From: JAEZRQ01 sp049294415
Lineage (GTDB): Bacteria > Patescibacteriota > Patescibacteriia > Patescibacteriales > UBA12465
Assembly (NCBI GenBank): GCA_049294415.1
Contig: JBAQCS010000035.1
Coordinates: forward strand, 1-43,624
DNA length: 43,624 nucleotides
Direction: 5' to 3'
Made by a program: the position numbers and the translations under genes. Shown here piece by piece: positions 24,276-31,638 of this stretch; the stretch's first letter is position 1, and every line of letters begins with the position of its first letter. A model generated the notes under the pieces. It saw only the letters and a list, made by a program, of their open reading frames with translations. It did no database searches and was not told the origin of the DNA.

Positions 24276-25667
24276 TTAGCCAACGCTACCCTCCATTTCC
24301 AACTCAATCAAACGATTCATTTCCACGGCATATTCTAGTGGTAATTCTTTGACAATCGGTTCAATAAAACCATTAACAATAATAGCACTAGCTAATTCTT
24401 CATTTAAACCGCGACTGCGTAAATAAAAAATATCATCATCATTTAACCTGCCAGCGCTAGCTTCATGAGCTAAGACAGCTGTGTCATTTTTTATTTTATT
24501 AAGCGGTATAGTATCAGAACTAGAAAACTCATCTAAAATTAAGGCGTCACATTTCACGTTAGAAATAGCATAATCAGCTTGAGGTTCAATACTGACCAAA
24601 CCACGATAGATTGAACTGCCGCCGCCGCGACTAATACTTTTCATAATTATATTAGAACTGGTATGAGGTGCGTTATGAATAACTTTAGCTCCAGTATCTT
24701 GAATTTGTCCGGCACCAGCAAAGGCTACACCTAAATGTTCACAACTAGCCCCTTCTCCCATTAAAACTGAACAGGGGTAAAGCATGGTTACACAACTACC
24801 AAAATTTCCTCCCACCCATTCCATGTGAGCATTAGTTTCTACTAAGGCTCTTTTGGTGTTTAAGTTATAAGCATCCTTACTCCAATTCTCAACACTACTA
24901 TAGCGAAAACGGGCGTTTGGTTTAACATAAACTTCCACACAGCCAGCGTGTAGTGAATCAGCTCCGTAATGAGGAGCGCTACAACCTTCTATATAATGAG
25001 CCTGGGCTTCATCTTCCACTACAATTAAAGTGTGTTCAAATTGCCCCATACCTTTGGCATTCATACGAAAATAAGCCTGTAGTGGTAAATCAATTTTTAC
25101 GCCGCGAGGAATATATAAAAAGGTTCCACCACTCCAAACTGCGCCATGCAAAGCGGCAAACTTATGAAGAGTTGGCGGTACGGCTCGCATAAAATATTTT
25201 TTTACTAATTCTTCATGTTGTTGCAAAGCGACGTCCAAGTCCTCAAAAATAACTCCCTGTTTTTGATATTGTTTTTTTAAACTGTGATAAATTACCGTGG
25301 ATTCATATTGAGCACCCACGCCAGCTAAAGCTTCTTGTTCAGCTTGAGGAATACCTAATTTATCAAAAGTATTCTTAATGTCACTAGGCACGTCAGCCCA
25401 AGTTTCGGCTGCCCGATCAGTGGCCTTAGCGTAATAGGTAATATTATTTAAATCTAATTTAGATAAATCTGGACCCCAACTTGGCATAGCCATTTCAGAA
25501 TACAACTTAAAAGACTGTAGTCTTTTTTCTAACATCCAGACTGGTTCATTTTTATCTTTTGAGATAGCTCTAACCAGCTCTTCGTCTAAACCTAAACGAG
25601 AATCAGACATATAAGGGGCACTATTGCTAGAATCCCACATGGAATAATTTTCTGAAATATTTTCCAT
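24276..25667 (-). CDS. sufB: Fe-S cluster assembly protein SufB
   Basis: Main scaffold subunit of SufBC2D. The 463 residues show the family blocks QAEQEALAGVGAQYESTVIYH, AALHGAVWSGGTFLYIPRGVK, EGCSAPHYGADSLHAGCVEV, SVENWSKDAYNLNTKR and KSISRGGGSSIYRGLV. The catalytic region has Cys in NVKCDALILDEFSSSDT and HEASAGRLNDDDIFYLRSRGL, which carries the His/Glu pair thought to take part in cluster formation. The DE.S.SDTIP form resembles Gram-positive SufB. It lies 4 bp after sufC and 8 bp before sufD. Confidence 0.97.
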   Translation of the reverse strand: MENISENYSMWDSSNSAPYMSDSRLGLDEELVRAISKDKNEPVWMLEKRLQSFKLYSEMAMPSWGPDLSKLDLNNITYYAKATDRAAETWADVPSDIKNTFDKLGIPQAEQEALAGVGAQYESTVIYHSLKKQYQKQGVIFEDLDVALQQHEELVKKYFMRAVPPTLHKFAALHGAVWSGGTFLYIPRGVKIDLPLQAYFRMNAKGMGQFEHTLIVVEDEAQAHYIEGCSAPHYGADSLHAGCVEVYVKPNARFRYSSVENWSKDAYNLNTKRALVETNAHMEWVGGNFGSCVTMLYPCSVLMGEGASCEHLGVAFAGAGQIQDTGAKVIHNAPHTSSNIIMKSISRGGGSSIYRGLVSIEPQADYAISNVKCDALILDEFSSSDTIPLNKIKNDTAVLAHEASAGRLNDDDIFYLRSRGLNEELASAIIVNGFIEPIVKELPLEYAVEMNRLIELEMEGSVG

Positions 25668-25671
25668 AGCT

Positions 25672-26421
25672 TTAATCTTTAATAATTTCGGTAAAGCCTT
25701 CGCGCTCTAAACGTTCAGCTAAATCAGCGCCGCCGCTAGCTACTATTTTACCAGCACTCATAACTAATACTTGGTCAGGTTTAATATATTTTAAAATTCT
25801 TTGATAGTGAGTAACTATTAAGGCACTAGTTGTTGGGGTTTTAAATCTAGCTAAAGCAGACCCCACTACTTCTAAAGCATCAACATCTAAACCAGAATCA
25901 ATTTCGTCGAAAATAGCCAACTTAGGATGAAGCATAGCTAGTTGTAACATTTCAGCTTTCTTTTTTTCGCCGCCAGAAAATCCTTGATTCAAGCTGCGAT
26001 CACTCCAATCAGAATTAATATTTAATCTAGCTAATTCTTCATCCAATAATCCGCGGAAGTCAAAAGCATCAACCGCTATATCACTTCTAGCCGTGCAAAT
26101 TTCTTTATAAGCATCAAATAAAAAAGAATAGAAATCCACACCGCTGACTTCGCGGGGTTGTTGAAAAGACATAAATAATCCTAAGCGCGCTCGCTCTTCT
26201 GGCTTCATATTCGTAATATCTTGATCACGAAATAAAATCTGGCCTGATAATACTTGATAAGCTGGGTGCCCCATAATAACACTGGATAAAGTGCTTTTAC
26301 CTGAGCCGTTAGGACCCATAATTAAACAAGTCTCACCATCTTTGATAGTCAAACTAACATCATTTAAAATAATTTTTTCTCCCACAGCTACTTTTAAATT
26401 TTTTATCTCTAAAATATTCAT
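25672..26421 (-). CDS. sufC: SufC ATPase of the Fe-S assembly complex
   Basis: ABC-type ATPase that drives the SufBCD scaffold and is not a transporter. Motifs: Walker A GPNGSGKS (about 37-44), Q-loop FMSFQQPREVSG, ABC signature GFSGGEKKKAEMLQL (about 148-162), Walker B LAIFDEIDSGLD and switch His in VTHYQRIL. The E-I-D-S-G-L-D and KKK-E signature variants are SufC-specific. Length 249 is normal. It lies 1 bp after the Rrf2 regulator and 4 bp before sufB, so it is in the same operon. Confidence 0.97.
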   Translation of the reverse strand: MNILEIKNLKVAVGEKIILNDVSLTIKDGETCLIMGPNGSGKSTLSSVIMGHPAYQVLSGQILFRDQDITNMKPEERARLGLFMSFQQPREVSGVDFYSFLFDAYKEICTARSDIAVDAFDFRGLLDEELARLNINSDWSDRSLNQGFSGGEKKKAEMLQLAMLHPKLAIFDEIDSGLDVDALEVVGSALARFKTPTTSALIVTHYQRILKYIKPDQVLVMSAGKIVASGGADLAERLEREGFTEIIKD

Positions 26422-26422
26422 A

Positions 26423-26821
26423 TTACTTAATAAGTGAAGCTAAACTTCTGTTTTTTAAAACACCTTTTAAATCAGTTAAAATATCAAACCAAACACTCTT
26501 AAGTTCACACTGGCCAGAATGAGGACAATTAACTACTGTTTTATTACGGCACCTAATACCAATTTTCCCTTCCAACGCTTCCACAATTTCTAAAATAGAA
26601 ATATCTTTAGCTGGACGCGTTAAAAAATAACCGCCTTTAGCGCCCTCTTTACTTGCTATTAACCCGGCTGATGATAAAAGTTTAGCGATTTGAATTAAAT
26701 AAATAGAAGAAATCTTCATTTTTTTAGCAATACCTGACAAAGGAATAGTCTCCTGAGGGTTTTTAGCTAATTCAAACATAATCATTAAACCGTAATCAAT
26801 TCGAGCTTTAATTTGAAACAT
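26423..26821 (-). CDS. Rrf2-family Fe-S-sensing transcriptional regulator
   Basis: Winged-helix repressor of the IscR/Rrf2 family, most likely the autoregulator of this suf operon. The N-terminal wHTH is seen as IDYGLMIMFELA, IPLSGIAKKMKISSIYLIQIAKLLSSAGLI and KGGYFLTRP. The sensor Cys are C91, C99 and C105 (RCRNK..NCPHSGQC), spaced C-x7-C-x5-C, close to the C-x5-C-x5-C that binds [2Fe-2S] in IscR. As first gene it lies directly under a promoter whose -10 is covered by an inverted repeat (26835-26859), its probable operator. When clusters are short, the apo form would change suf transcription. Confidence 0.92.
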   Translation of the reverse strand: MFQIKARIDYGLMIMFELAKNPQETIPLSGIAKKMKISSIYLIQIAKLLSSAGLIASKEGAKGGYFLTRPAKDISILEIVEALEGKIGIRCRNKTVVNCPHSGQCELKSVWFDILTDLKGVLKNRSLASLIK

Positions 26822-26834
26822 AATTTATTATTTT

Positions 26835-26879
26835 AACTATAAGTAGAATGATTATAGTTCATAATTACAAAAAAGGCAA
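26835..26879 (-). promoter_or_regulatory. suf operon promoter with inverted-repeat operator
   Basis: On the minus strand TTGCCT (26874-26879), a 17-bp spacer and a perfect TATAAT (26851-26856). Perfect 8-bp arms AACTATAA (26835-26842) and TTATAGTT (26852-26859) separated by 9 bp cover the -10 box and the start site, ideal for repression by the Rrf2 protein encoded first in the operon. The leader is about 23 nt with no Shine-Dalgarno. Confidence 0.75.
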
Positions 26880-26895
26880 GCCCTAGTGACCCGCC
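26869..26895 (-). terminator. Terminator after the membrane haem protein gene
   Basis: Minus-strand GGCGGG (26890-26895) pairs with CTTGCC (26875-26880) with two G-U pairs, followed by six T. It overlaps the -35 of the suf promoter. Confidence 0.6.
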
Positions 26896-26905
26896 TTAAT
26901 TCTCT

Positions 26906-27400
26906 CTATTTTACAAGATTTTTTCTTTGATATTTCTTTTTAAAAAAGGCACTAACCCATAAAATCAACCAAATAGTAACAGGTATTAATGCCGAAAACT
27001 CTTTTTTAACTAAAACCACATGAACGGCCACTAAAATAAAAGCTGGATAAGATAATTGCTGTATTTTTTTCCAATAACTCTTTAACCGTGTTTGAGAATA
27101 CTTATTGGAAGTGATAAGCGGAAAAAACATCAGGATCAAGGCTATACTTCCCCAACCAAAAAAATTATCAAAACGCCAATACAGACTATTAGTAAAAAAA
27201 TCACGGATACCATTAGTTGTTGTTAAAAATAAAATAACATGCAAAAAAGCAAACAAACCACAAATAATACCTAAATATTTACGATATCTTAAAATTAAGA
27301 CTAATATTTTATGATGGAATAAATCATTAAGCGGACGAACCATTAAAATAATGATAAGCAATATCCAACTGGCTTTAGCAAATAAAACTTGAAGTGTCAT
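26906..27400 (-). CDS. Ferric-reductase-like transmembrane haem b protein (YedZ/MsrQ-like)
   Basis: Integral membrane protein of 164 residues with about five or six hydrophobic helices, resembling the ferric-reductase-like transmembrane domain. Candidate haem-ligating His are in YRKYLGIICGLFAFLHVILF (about 39-58) and LSYPAFILVAVHVVLV (about 115-130); the WKKIQQLSYP turn before the last His helix is typical of the YedZ/MsrQ group. A further His pair is in NDLFHHK near residue 29. The gene lies 1 bp after a membrane-anchored ferredoxin gene, so the two are likely an electron-transfer pair across or along the membrane. No MsrP-type molybdoenzyme is nearby, so the acceptor is unknown. Confidence 0.8.
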   Translation of the reverse strand: MTLQVLFAKASWILLIIILMVRPLNDLFHHKILVLILRYRKYLGIICGLFAFLHVILFLTTTNGIRDFFTNSLYWRFDNFFGWGSIALILMFFPLITSNKYSQTRLKSYWKKIQQLSYPAFILVAVHVVLVKKEFSALIPVTIWLILWVSAFFKKKYQRKNLVK

Positions 27401-27401
27401 A

Positions 27402-27734
27402 TTAATTTAAAGAAATGGCGGCTACTGGACAATTATTAATAGTTTGGCGAACTGCAGCACTATCATAATTTTCTGAAGAAATAACCAATGCTTTTCTAGT
27501 GTTATTATCCATTTTAAAATTAGCAGGCGAAGTTCTAGCACAGTGACCGCAACCAATGCATTTTTTAGCATCAATTATTATTTTAGTTGCTACGGCCTGA
27601 CTACTAATATCTAAATTTTGCCCCTCGCCAGCGGTATTAGTCTCATTAGTTGTTTGGTTATTTTTGAACAAGAAAAAACCAGCTAACAACAATAGGACTG
27701 AGGCCGGAATTAAATAGATACTTTTATTCTTCAT
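27402..27734 (-). CDS. Membrane-anchored [4Fe-4S] ferredoxin
   Basis: From ATG 27734 the 110-residue protein starts with a basic tip (MKNKS) and a hydrophobic anchor (residues 6-23), then a polar Asn/Thr-rich linker. The ferredoxin domain has C59-I-G-C62-G-H-C65 and a final C102-P-V-A, enough for one [4Fe-4S] cluster. The second cluster site of bacterial ferredoxins is absent. N-terminal charge predicts the iron-sulfur domain outside the membrane, which is unusual. An upstream in-frame start at 27827 would add 31 residues (MSTKKSLFLNEYF..) that place charged sequence before the anchor and overlap promoter-like DNA; it is judged less likely. Partner of the haem protein 1 bp downstream. Confidence 0.82.
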   Translation of the reverse strand: MKNKSIYLIPASVLLLLAGFFLFKNNQTTNETNTAGEGQNLDISSQAVATKIIIDAKKCIGCGHCARTSPANFKMDNNTRKALVISSENYDSAAVRQTINNCPVAAISLN

Positions 27735-27759
27735 AGTTATAAATTTTTTATTATTATTT

Positions 27760-27765
27760 ATTATA
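27760..27765 (-). promoter_or_regulatory. Possible -10 box for the ferredoxin/haem protein pair
   Basis: Perfect TATAAT on the minus strand, about 25 nt before the ATG at 27734; the -35 region is only TTTAAA. Divergent from the efflux promoter. Confidence 0.45.
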
Positions 27766-27820
27766 TCATATAATACATCTTTTTTAAAAAAATATTCATT
27801 TAAAAATAGCGATTTTTTAG

Positions 27821-27849
27821 TTGACAATATTTAGTTTAGAAACTAAAAT
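27821..27849 (+). promoter_or_regulatory. Efflux operon promoter
   Basis: Perfect TTGACA (27821-27826), 17-bp spacer, TAAAAT (27844-27849). The start would be near 27856, giving a leader of about 30 nt before ATG 27886. Confidence 0.8.
27830..27847 (+). promoter_or_regulatory. Inverted repeat between -35 and -10, probable MarR operator
   Basis: Perfect arms TTTAGTTT (27830-27837) and AAACTAAA (27840-27847) with a 2-bp centre, lying in the spacer and running into the -10 box. A weaker TTAG-4-CTAA repeat follows at 27852-27863. The MarR-family gene at the end of this operon is the natural candidate to bind it. Confidence 0.65.
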
Positions 27850-27885
27850 AATTAGGTAACTAATAACTATTAATTTCTTTAATTT

Positions 27886-29634
27886 ATGCGCAGATTTTTC
27901 ACCAAAAAGAAAATCATCTGGACAATTATCATTCTATTAATTGCTGGTGGTATTTATTATTATAAAACTAAACCACAGGATAATTCAGCTAAAGTTCAAA
28001 CTGCTACTGTCAGCCGACAAAATCTAGAACAAACTGTTTTATCTACTGGACAAGTAGTCAGTGAAACTAATTTAAGTTTAAGTTTTCAAACTGGCGGAGT
28101 AGTAGAAACTATTAATGTCACAACTGGCAGTCAGGTAAAAACTGGCGACGTCTTGGCTGTACTTAATCAAGCTAATACCAAAGCGTCTCTTACTAGCGCT
28201 AATGGTCAGCTAGCTCAAGCTAATGCTAATTATAAAAAAGTTTTAGCGGGTGCTACTCCAGAGCAAATTAATGTTTCACAAAAAACGGTTGATTCAGCCA
28301 GAGTAGCTTATAGTAATGCTGTTAGTCAGCTAGACGCCTTAAAGAGCTCTACAGCCGCTACTATTAGCCAAGCTGAAATTGCTTTAACTGACTTACAATC
28401 ACCAACGACCACTTCTGACAATAAACGTTCAGCTATCATAGTAACGATTGCTAATCAATTAGCGGCCGTTAAAGCTGACCTAGATAAAGAAAATCAAATT
28501 TTAGATGATGCTAACTTAAAAGATACCTTCGGAGTAGCTGACGCCACTAGTTTACTGAATTTTAAAAATGCTAATAGCCAAGTTAAGGCTTTACTTAATA
28601 CGGCTAATGCTAGTTTAGCCACTGCTTCCGCCTACAAGAGTGATGATAATATTTATGCTGCAGTAGTCGCTTCTTTAGCTGTCTTAAATCAAAATATTAA
28701 TGCTTTAAATTACTGTTATACTGCTTTACAAAATTCAGTGGTCAGCACTAAATTTAGCCAAACTCAATTAGACACTTATAAATCGACTATTAGCTTAGCT
28801 CTATCTAATGAAAACTCTGGCACTAACTCAATTAAATCTGCTCGTCAGGCTTTAACCGACGCTTTAACTGCTGCCACTAACACTGTAACTAATAGTAAGT
28901 TATCTGCTACTTCTCAAATTAACTCGGCTCAGAATCAAATAAATAGTGCTAAGGCTTCCCTACAACAAGCTGAAGCGACACTCGCTCAACAAAAAGCTAA
29001 AGCTCAACCAGCTGATATTGATGCGGCCTTAGCTCAACTCTTGTCTGCTCAAGGCACAGTGGAATCAGCTACAACTGCTTTTAATAATACTATTTTAAAA
29101 GCACCAGCTGATGGCACTATTACTCAGGTAGACACTAAAGTAGGACAACTAGCTACGGCTATGCAACCAATATTTGTTTTACAAAACATTAATTCTCTAC
29201 ACACTGAGGCTTATGTCAGCGAAGCTAATGTAGCCTCTCTAAAAATAGGCCAAACGGTTGATTACACTTTTGACTCTTTAGGACCAGATAAACATTTTGC
29301 TGGCCAAATATTAACTATTGATCCAGCTTCCACTGTTATTTCTGGAGTAGTTAATTATTTAGTCAAAGCAAATCTGCCAAACATACCAGAAATAAAACCA
29401 GGTATGACTGTTAATATGACTATTTTAGTAGCTACCAGGAAAGATGCTTTAGCTGTTTCTAGTAGCGCTATTATCAATTCTAATGGCGAACAATCTGTCA
29501 GGGTAATTGATAATTCCAAAACAAAAACCTACCACTCCGTTAAAATACAAACTGGTTTACAAGCTGATGGCGGACAAGTAGAAATTCTTGGCGGCTTAAA
29601 TGAAGGACAAGAAATTGTGACCTTGATCAAATAA
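27886..29634 (+). CDS. HlyD/MacA-type membrane fusion protein of an ABC exporter
   Basis: Extracytoplasmic adaptor subunit. A basic N-terminus and one membrane anchor (residues about 9-25) come first. The first half of the lipoyl domain follows (LSTGQVVSETNLSLSFQTGGVVETINVTTGSQVKTGD, about 50-86). Then comes an exceptionally long Ala/Ser/Gln/Asn-rich helical hairpin (about 90-400), and the second lipoyl half with APADGTITQV plus beta-barrel and membrane-proximal domains to residue 582. MacA proteins are usually under 400 residues; the extra length is in the hairpin. A TolC-type partner is not seen here. First gene of the operon with an ABC ATPase, two permeases and a MarR regulator. Confidence 0.9.
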   Translation: MRRFFTKKKIIWTIIILLIAGGIYYYKTKPQDNSAKVQTATVSRQNLEQTVLSTGQVVSETNLSLSFQTGGVVETINVTTGSQVKTGDVLAVLNQANTKASLTSANGQLAQANANYKKVLAGATPEQINVSQKTVDSARVAYSNAVSQLDALKSSTAATISQAEIALTDLQSPTTTSDNKRSAIIVTIANQLAAVKADLDKENQILDDANLKDTFGVADATSLLNFKNANSQVKALLNTANASLATASAYKSDDNIYAAVVASLAVLNQNINALNYCYTALQNSVVSTKFSQTQLDTYKSTISLALSNENSGTNSIKSARQALTDALTAATNTVTNSKLSATSQINSAQNQINSAKASLQQAEATLAQQKAKAQPADIDAALAQLLSAQGTVESATTAFNNTILKAPADGTITQVDTKVGQLATAMQPIFVLQNINSLHTEAYVSEANVASLKIGQTVDYTFDSLGPDKHFAGQILTIDPASTVISGVVNYLVKANLPNIPEIKPGMTVNMTILVATRKDALAVSSSAIINSNGEQSVRVIDNSKTKTYHSVKIQTGLQADGGQVEILGGLNEGQEIVTLIK

Positions 29635-29645
29635 ATAATGTTTTT

Positions 29646-30362
29646 ATGACTTTAATTAATGTTAAAAATTTAAAAAAAAGTTATGAAACTGGCGACGTAA
29701 TAACACCAGTTCTAAATGACATTAACTTCAAAATTGAGCCAGGCGAATTTGTGGCTATCATGGGGCCATCCGGTAGCGGTAAATCAACCTTAATGCATAT
29801 TCTTAGTTTTTTAGACCGATCTACTTCTGGATTATATGAATTTAAAGGCCAAGATATCACAGAGTTTGATGATAACTATTTAGCAGAGTTACGTAATCAA
29901 GAAATTGGTTTTGTTTTTCAGTCTTTCAATCTTCTGCCCCGCACTACTGTTTTAGATAATGTAAAATTACCTTTGATTTATAGTAAAAAGAAAAATCATG
30001 ACGCTCTAGCTAAAAAATCGTTAGACGCCGTTGGCCTATCTCATCGTTTAAATTATTATACCAATCAAATTTCTGGTGGAGAAAAACAACGCGTAGCTAT
30101 AGCTCGTGCCTTAGTTTGTGATCCAGCTGTTATTTTTGCTGATGAACCAACTGGTAATCTTGATTCTAAATCAGGCAATACTATCATGTTTATCTTACAG
30201 CAACTAAACAATGCTGGTCGTACTATTATTTTAGTAACTCATGAAACAGATACAGCTAATCACGCTAAAAGAATTATTCGTATTAAAGACGGCATGGTTT
30301 TATCTGATGAACCAGTAAATCATAGAACGATTGCTGATGCTAACAAAGACCTAGTTAAATAA
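29646..30362 (+). CDS. MacB/LolD-type ABC transporter ATPase
   Basis: Nucleotide-binding subunit powering the adjacent FtsX-type permeases. Motifs: Walker A GPSGSGKS (about 40-47), Q-loop FVFQSFNLLPRTTVLDNV, signature ISGGEKQRVAIARAL (about 141-155), Walker B VIFADEPTGNLDSKSG and switch His VTHE. The NLLPRTTVLDNV and DEPTGNLDS forms are typical of the MacB/LolD/FtsE class. Length 238 is normal for a free-standing subunit; in MacB proper it is fused to the permease. It is 11 bp after the adaptor gene and 9 bp before the first permease. Confidence 0.95.
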   Translation: MTLINVKNLKKSYETGDVITPVLNDINFKIEPGEFVAIMGPSGSGKSTLMHILSFLDRSTSGLYEFKGQDITEFDDNYLAELRNQEIGFVFQSFNLLPRTTVLDNVKLPLIYSKKKNHDALAKKSLDAVGLSHRLNYYTNQISGGEKQRVAIARALVCDPAVIFADEPTGNLDSKSGNTIMFILQQLNNAGRTIILVTHETDTANHAKRIIRIKDGMVLSDEPVNHRTIADANKDLVK

Positions 30363-30371
30363 TTTACTCCT

Positions 30372-31637
30372 GTGAATTTTGTCTCAATCATAAAATTAGT
30401 AGTGAAAAATTTAAGTGCTCGCAAAGGACGCACTCTGTTAACTATCTTAGGTATCACTATCGGTGTGGCCGGTGTTATTATTATTATTTCACTTGGTGCT
30501 GGAGCTCAAAGTTTAATTCTGGGTCAAGTTACTAAATTAGGAAGCAATTTAATTATTGTTCAACCAGGCCGAACAGCTGATAACGGTGCTCCTATTCCTG
30601 GTTTAGTTATAACCAGTTTAGTTAACAGTGATGCTGATGCTTTACGCGATCAAAATCAAGTGCCACATGCTACAGCGGTTAATGCTAGTACTCAAGGAAC
30701 TGCTACAGTTACTTGGGGTAACAAAACCGTAGATACTAATTTTCTTGGCACAGACAGCGGTTATCCTAAAACTATTAATTTCACCATGGAATTAGGGCAA
30801 TTTTTTAGCGATGCCGAAGATGCTGGAGGAGCTAATGTAGTAGTACTCGGTTCAGAAATTAGCAAACAGTTATTTAGTGATGCCGGGGTTAATCCTATTG
30901 GTCAAATAATTAAAGTAAAAAGTTCTGTGCAAACTGATGCTGGCGGCGTACCGCTTAGAGTAATAGGTGTTATAGAGTCTCGCGGCAGCTCTTTCTTTCA
31001 AAATCAAGATGAAATTATTTTTATACCTCTTATTATAGGACAACAACAAATCTTAGGTATCAGACATTTACAATCAATCTATATTAAAGTTGATGATGCG
31101 GCTAATGCCAGCTCTACAGTAGCTGATATTAATGCTGTATTAAAACAAAGGCATCGTATTTTAGATGATATTAATATTGATTTTACAGTCAGAAAACTAG
31201 ACGATGCCGCAGCGCTACTATCTACTATTACCAATGCACTTAGTTTATTTTTAGTAGCTATGGCCGCTATTTCGTTAGTGGTTGGAGGCATTGGTATTCT
31301 TAATATTATGATGGTTACGGTGGCTGAGAGAACTAGAGAAATCGGACTTCGAAAAGCAGTGGGTGCTACTAAAAAAGCTATTCGTAATCAATTTTTACTA
31401 GAAGCTAGTCTATTAACCAGCTTAGGCGGTTTAATAGGAATTATAATTGGTATTTTAATATCATATCTTATCGCCTTATTAATGAAAAAATTGGGTTACG
31501 ATTGGGCTTTTGTTGTTTCTTGGATTTCAATTATTTTATCAGTTGGCGTTTCCGTTTTAACTGGAGTAATCTTTGGACTTTTCCCTGCCATTAAGGCTGC
31601 AAAGTTAGATCCTATTGATGCTTTAAGATACGAATAA
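30372..31637 (+). CDS. MacB-like ABC transporter permease (first of two)
   Basis: FtsX-type membrane subunit of 421 residues. One N-terminal helix (TLLTILGITIGVAGVIIIISLGAG, about 21-44) is followed by a large extracytoplasmic MacB-periplasmic-core domain (about 45-275). Three C-terminal helices follow, with the family motif GIGILNIMMVTVAERTREIGLRKAVGA and the ending AAKLDPIDALRYE. The start codon is GTG at 30372; no Shine-Dalgarno is seen. It shares its architecture with the next gene, from which it is separated by 1 bp, so the transporter is probably a heterodimer with the ATPase dimer. Confidence 0.93.
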   Translation: MNFVSIIKLVVKNLSARKGRTLLTILGITIGVAGVIIIISLGAGAQSLILGQVTKLGSNLIIVQPGRTADNGAPIPGLVITSLVNSDADALRDQNQVPHATAVNASTQGTATVTWGNKTVDTNFLGTDSGYPKTINFTMELGQFFSDAEDAGGANVVVLGSEISKQLFSDAGVNPIGQIIKVKSSVQTDAGGVPLRVIGVIESRGSSFFQNQDEIIFIPLIIGQQQILGIRHLQSIYIKVDDAANASSTVADINAVLKQRHRILDDINIDFTVRKLDDAAALLSTITNALSLFLVAMAAISLVVGGIGILNIMMVTVAERTREIGLRKAVGATKKAIRNQFLLEASLLTSLGGLIGIIIGILISYLIALLMKKLGYDWAFVVSWISIILSVGVSVLTGVIFGLFPAIKAAKLDPIDALRYE

Positions 31638-31638
31638 T

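Noticed and set aside
27735..27827. 31-residue N-terminal extension of the ferredoxin
   Set aside because: It would precede the membrane anchor with charged sequence and covers promoter-like DNA with a perfect TATAAT.
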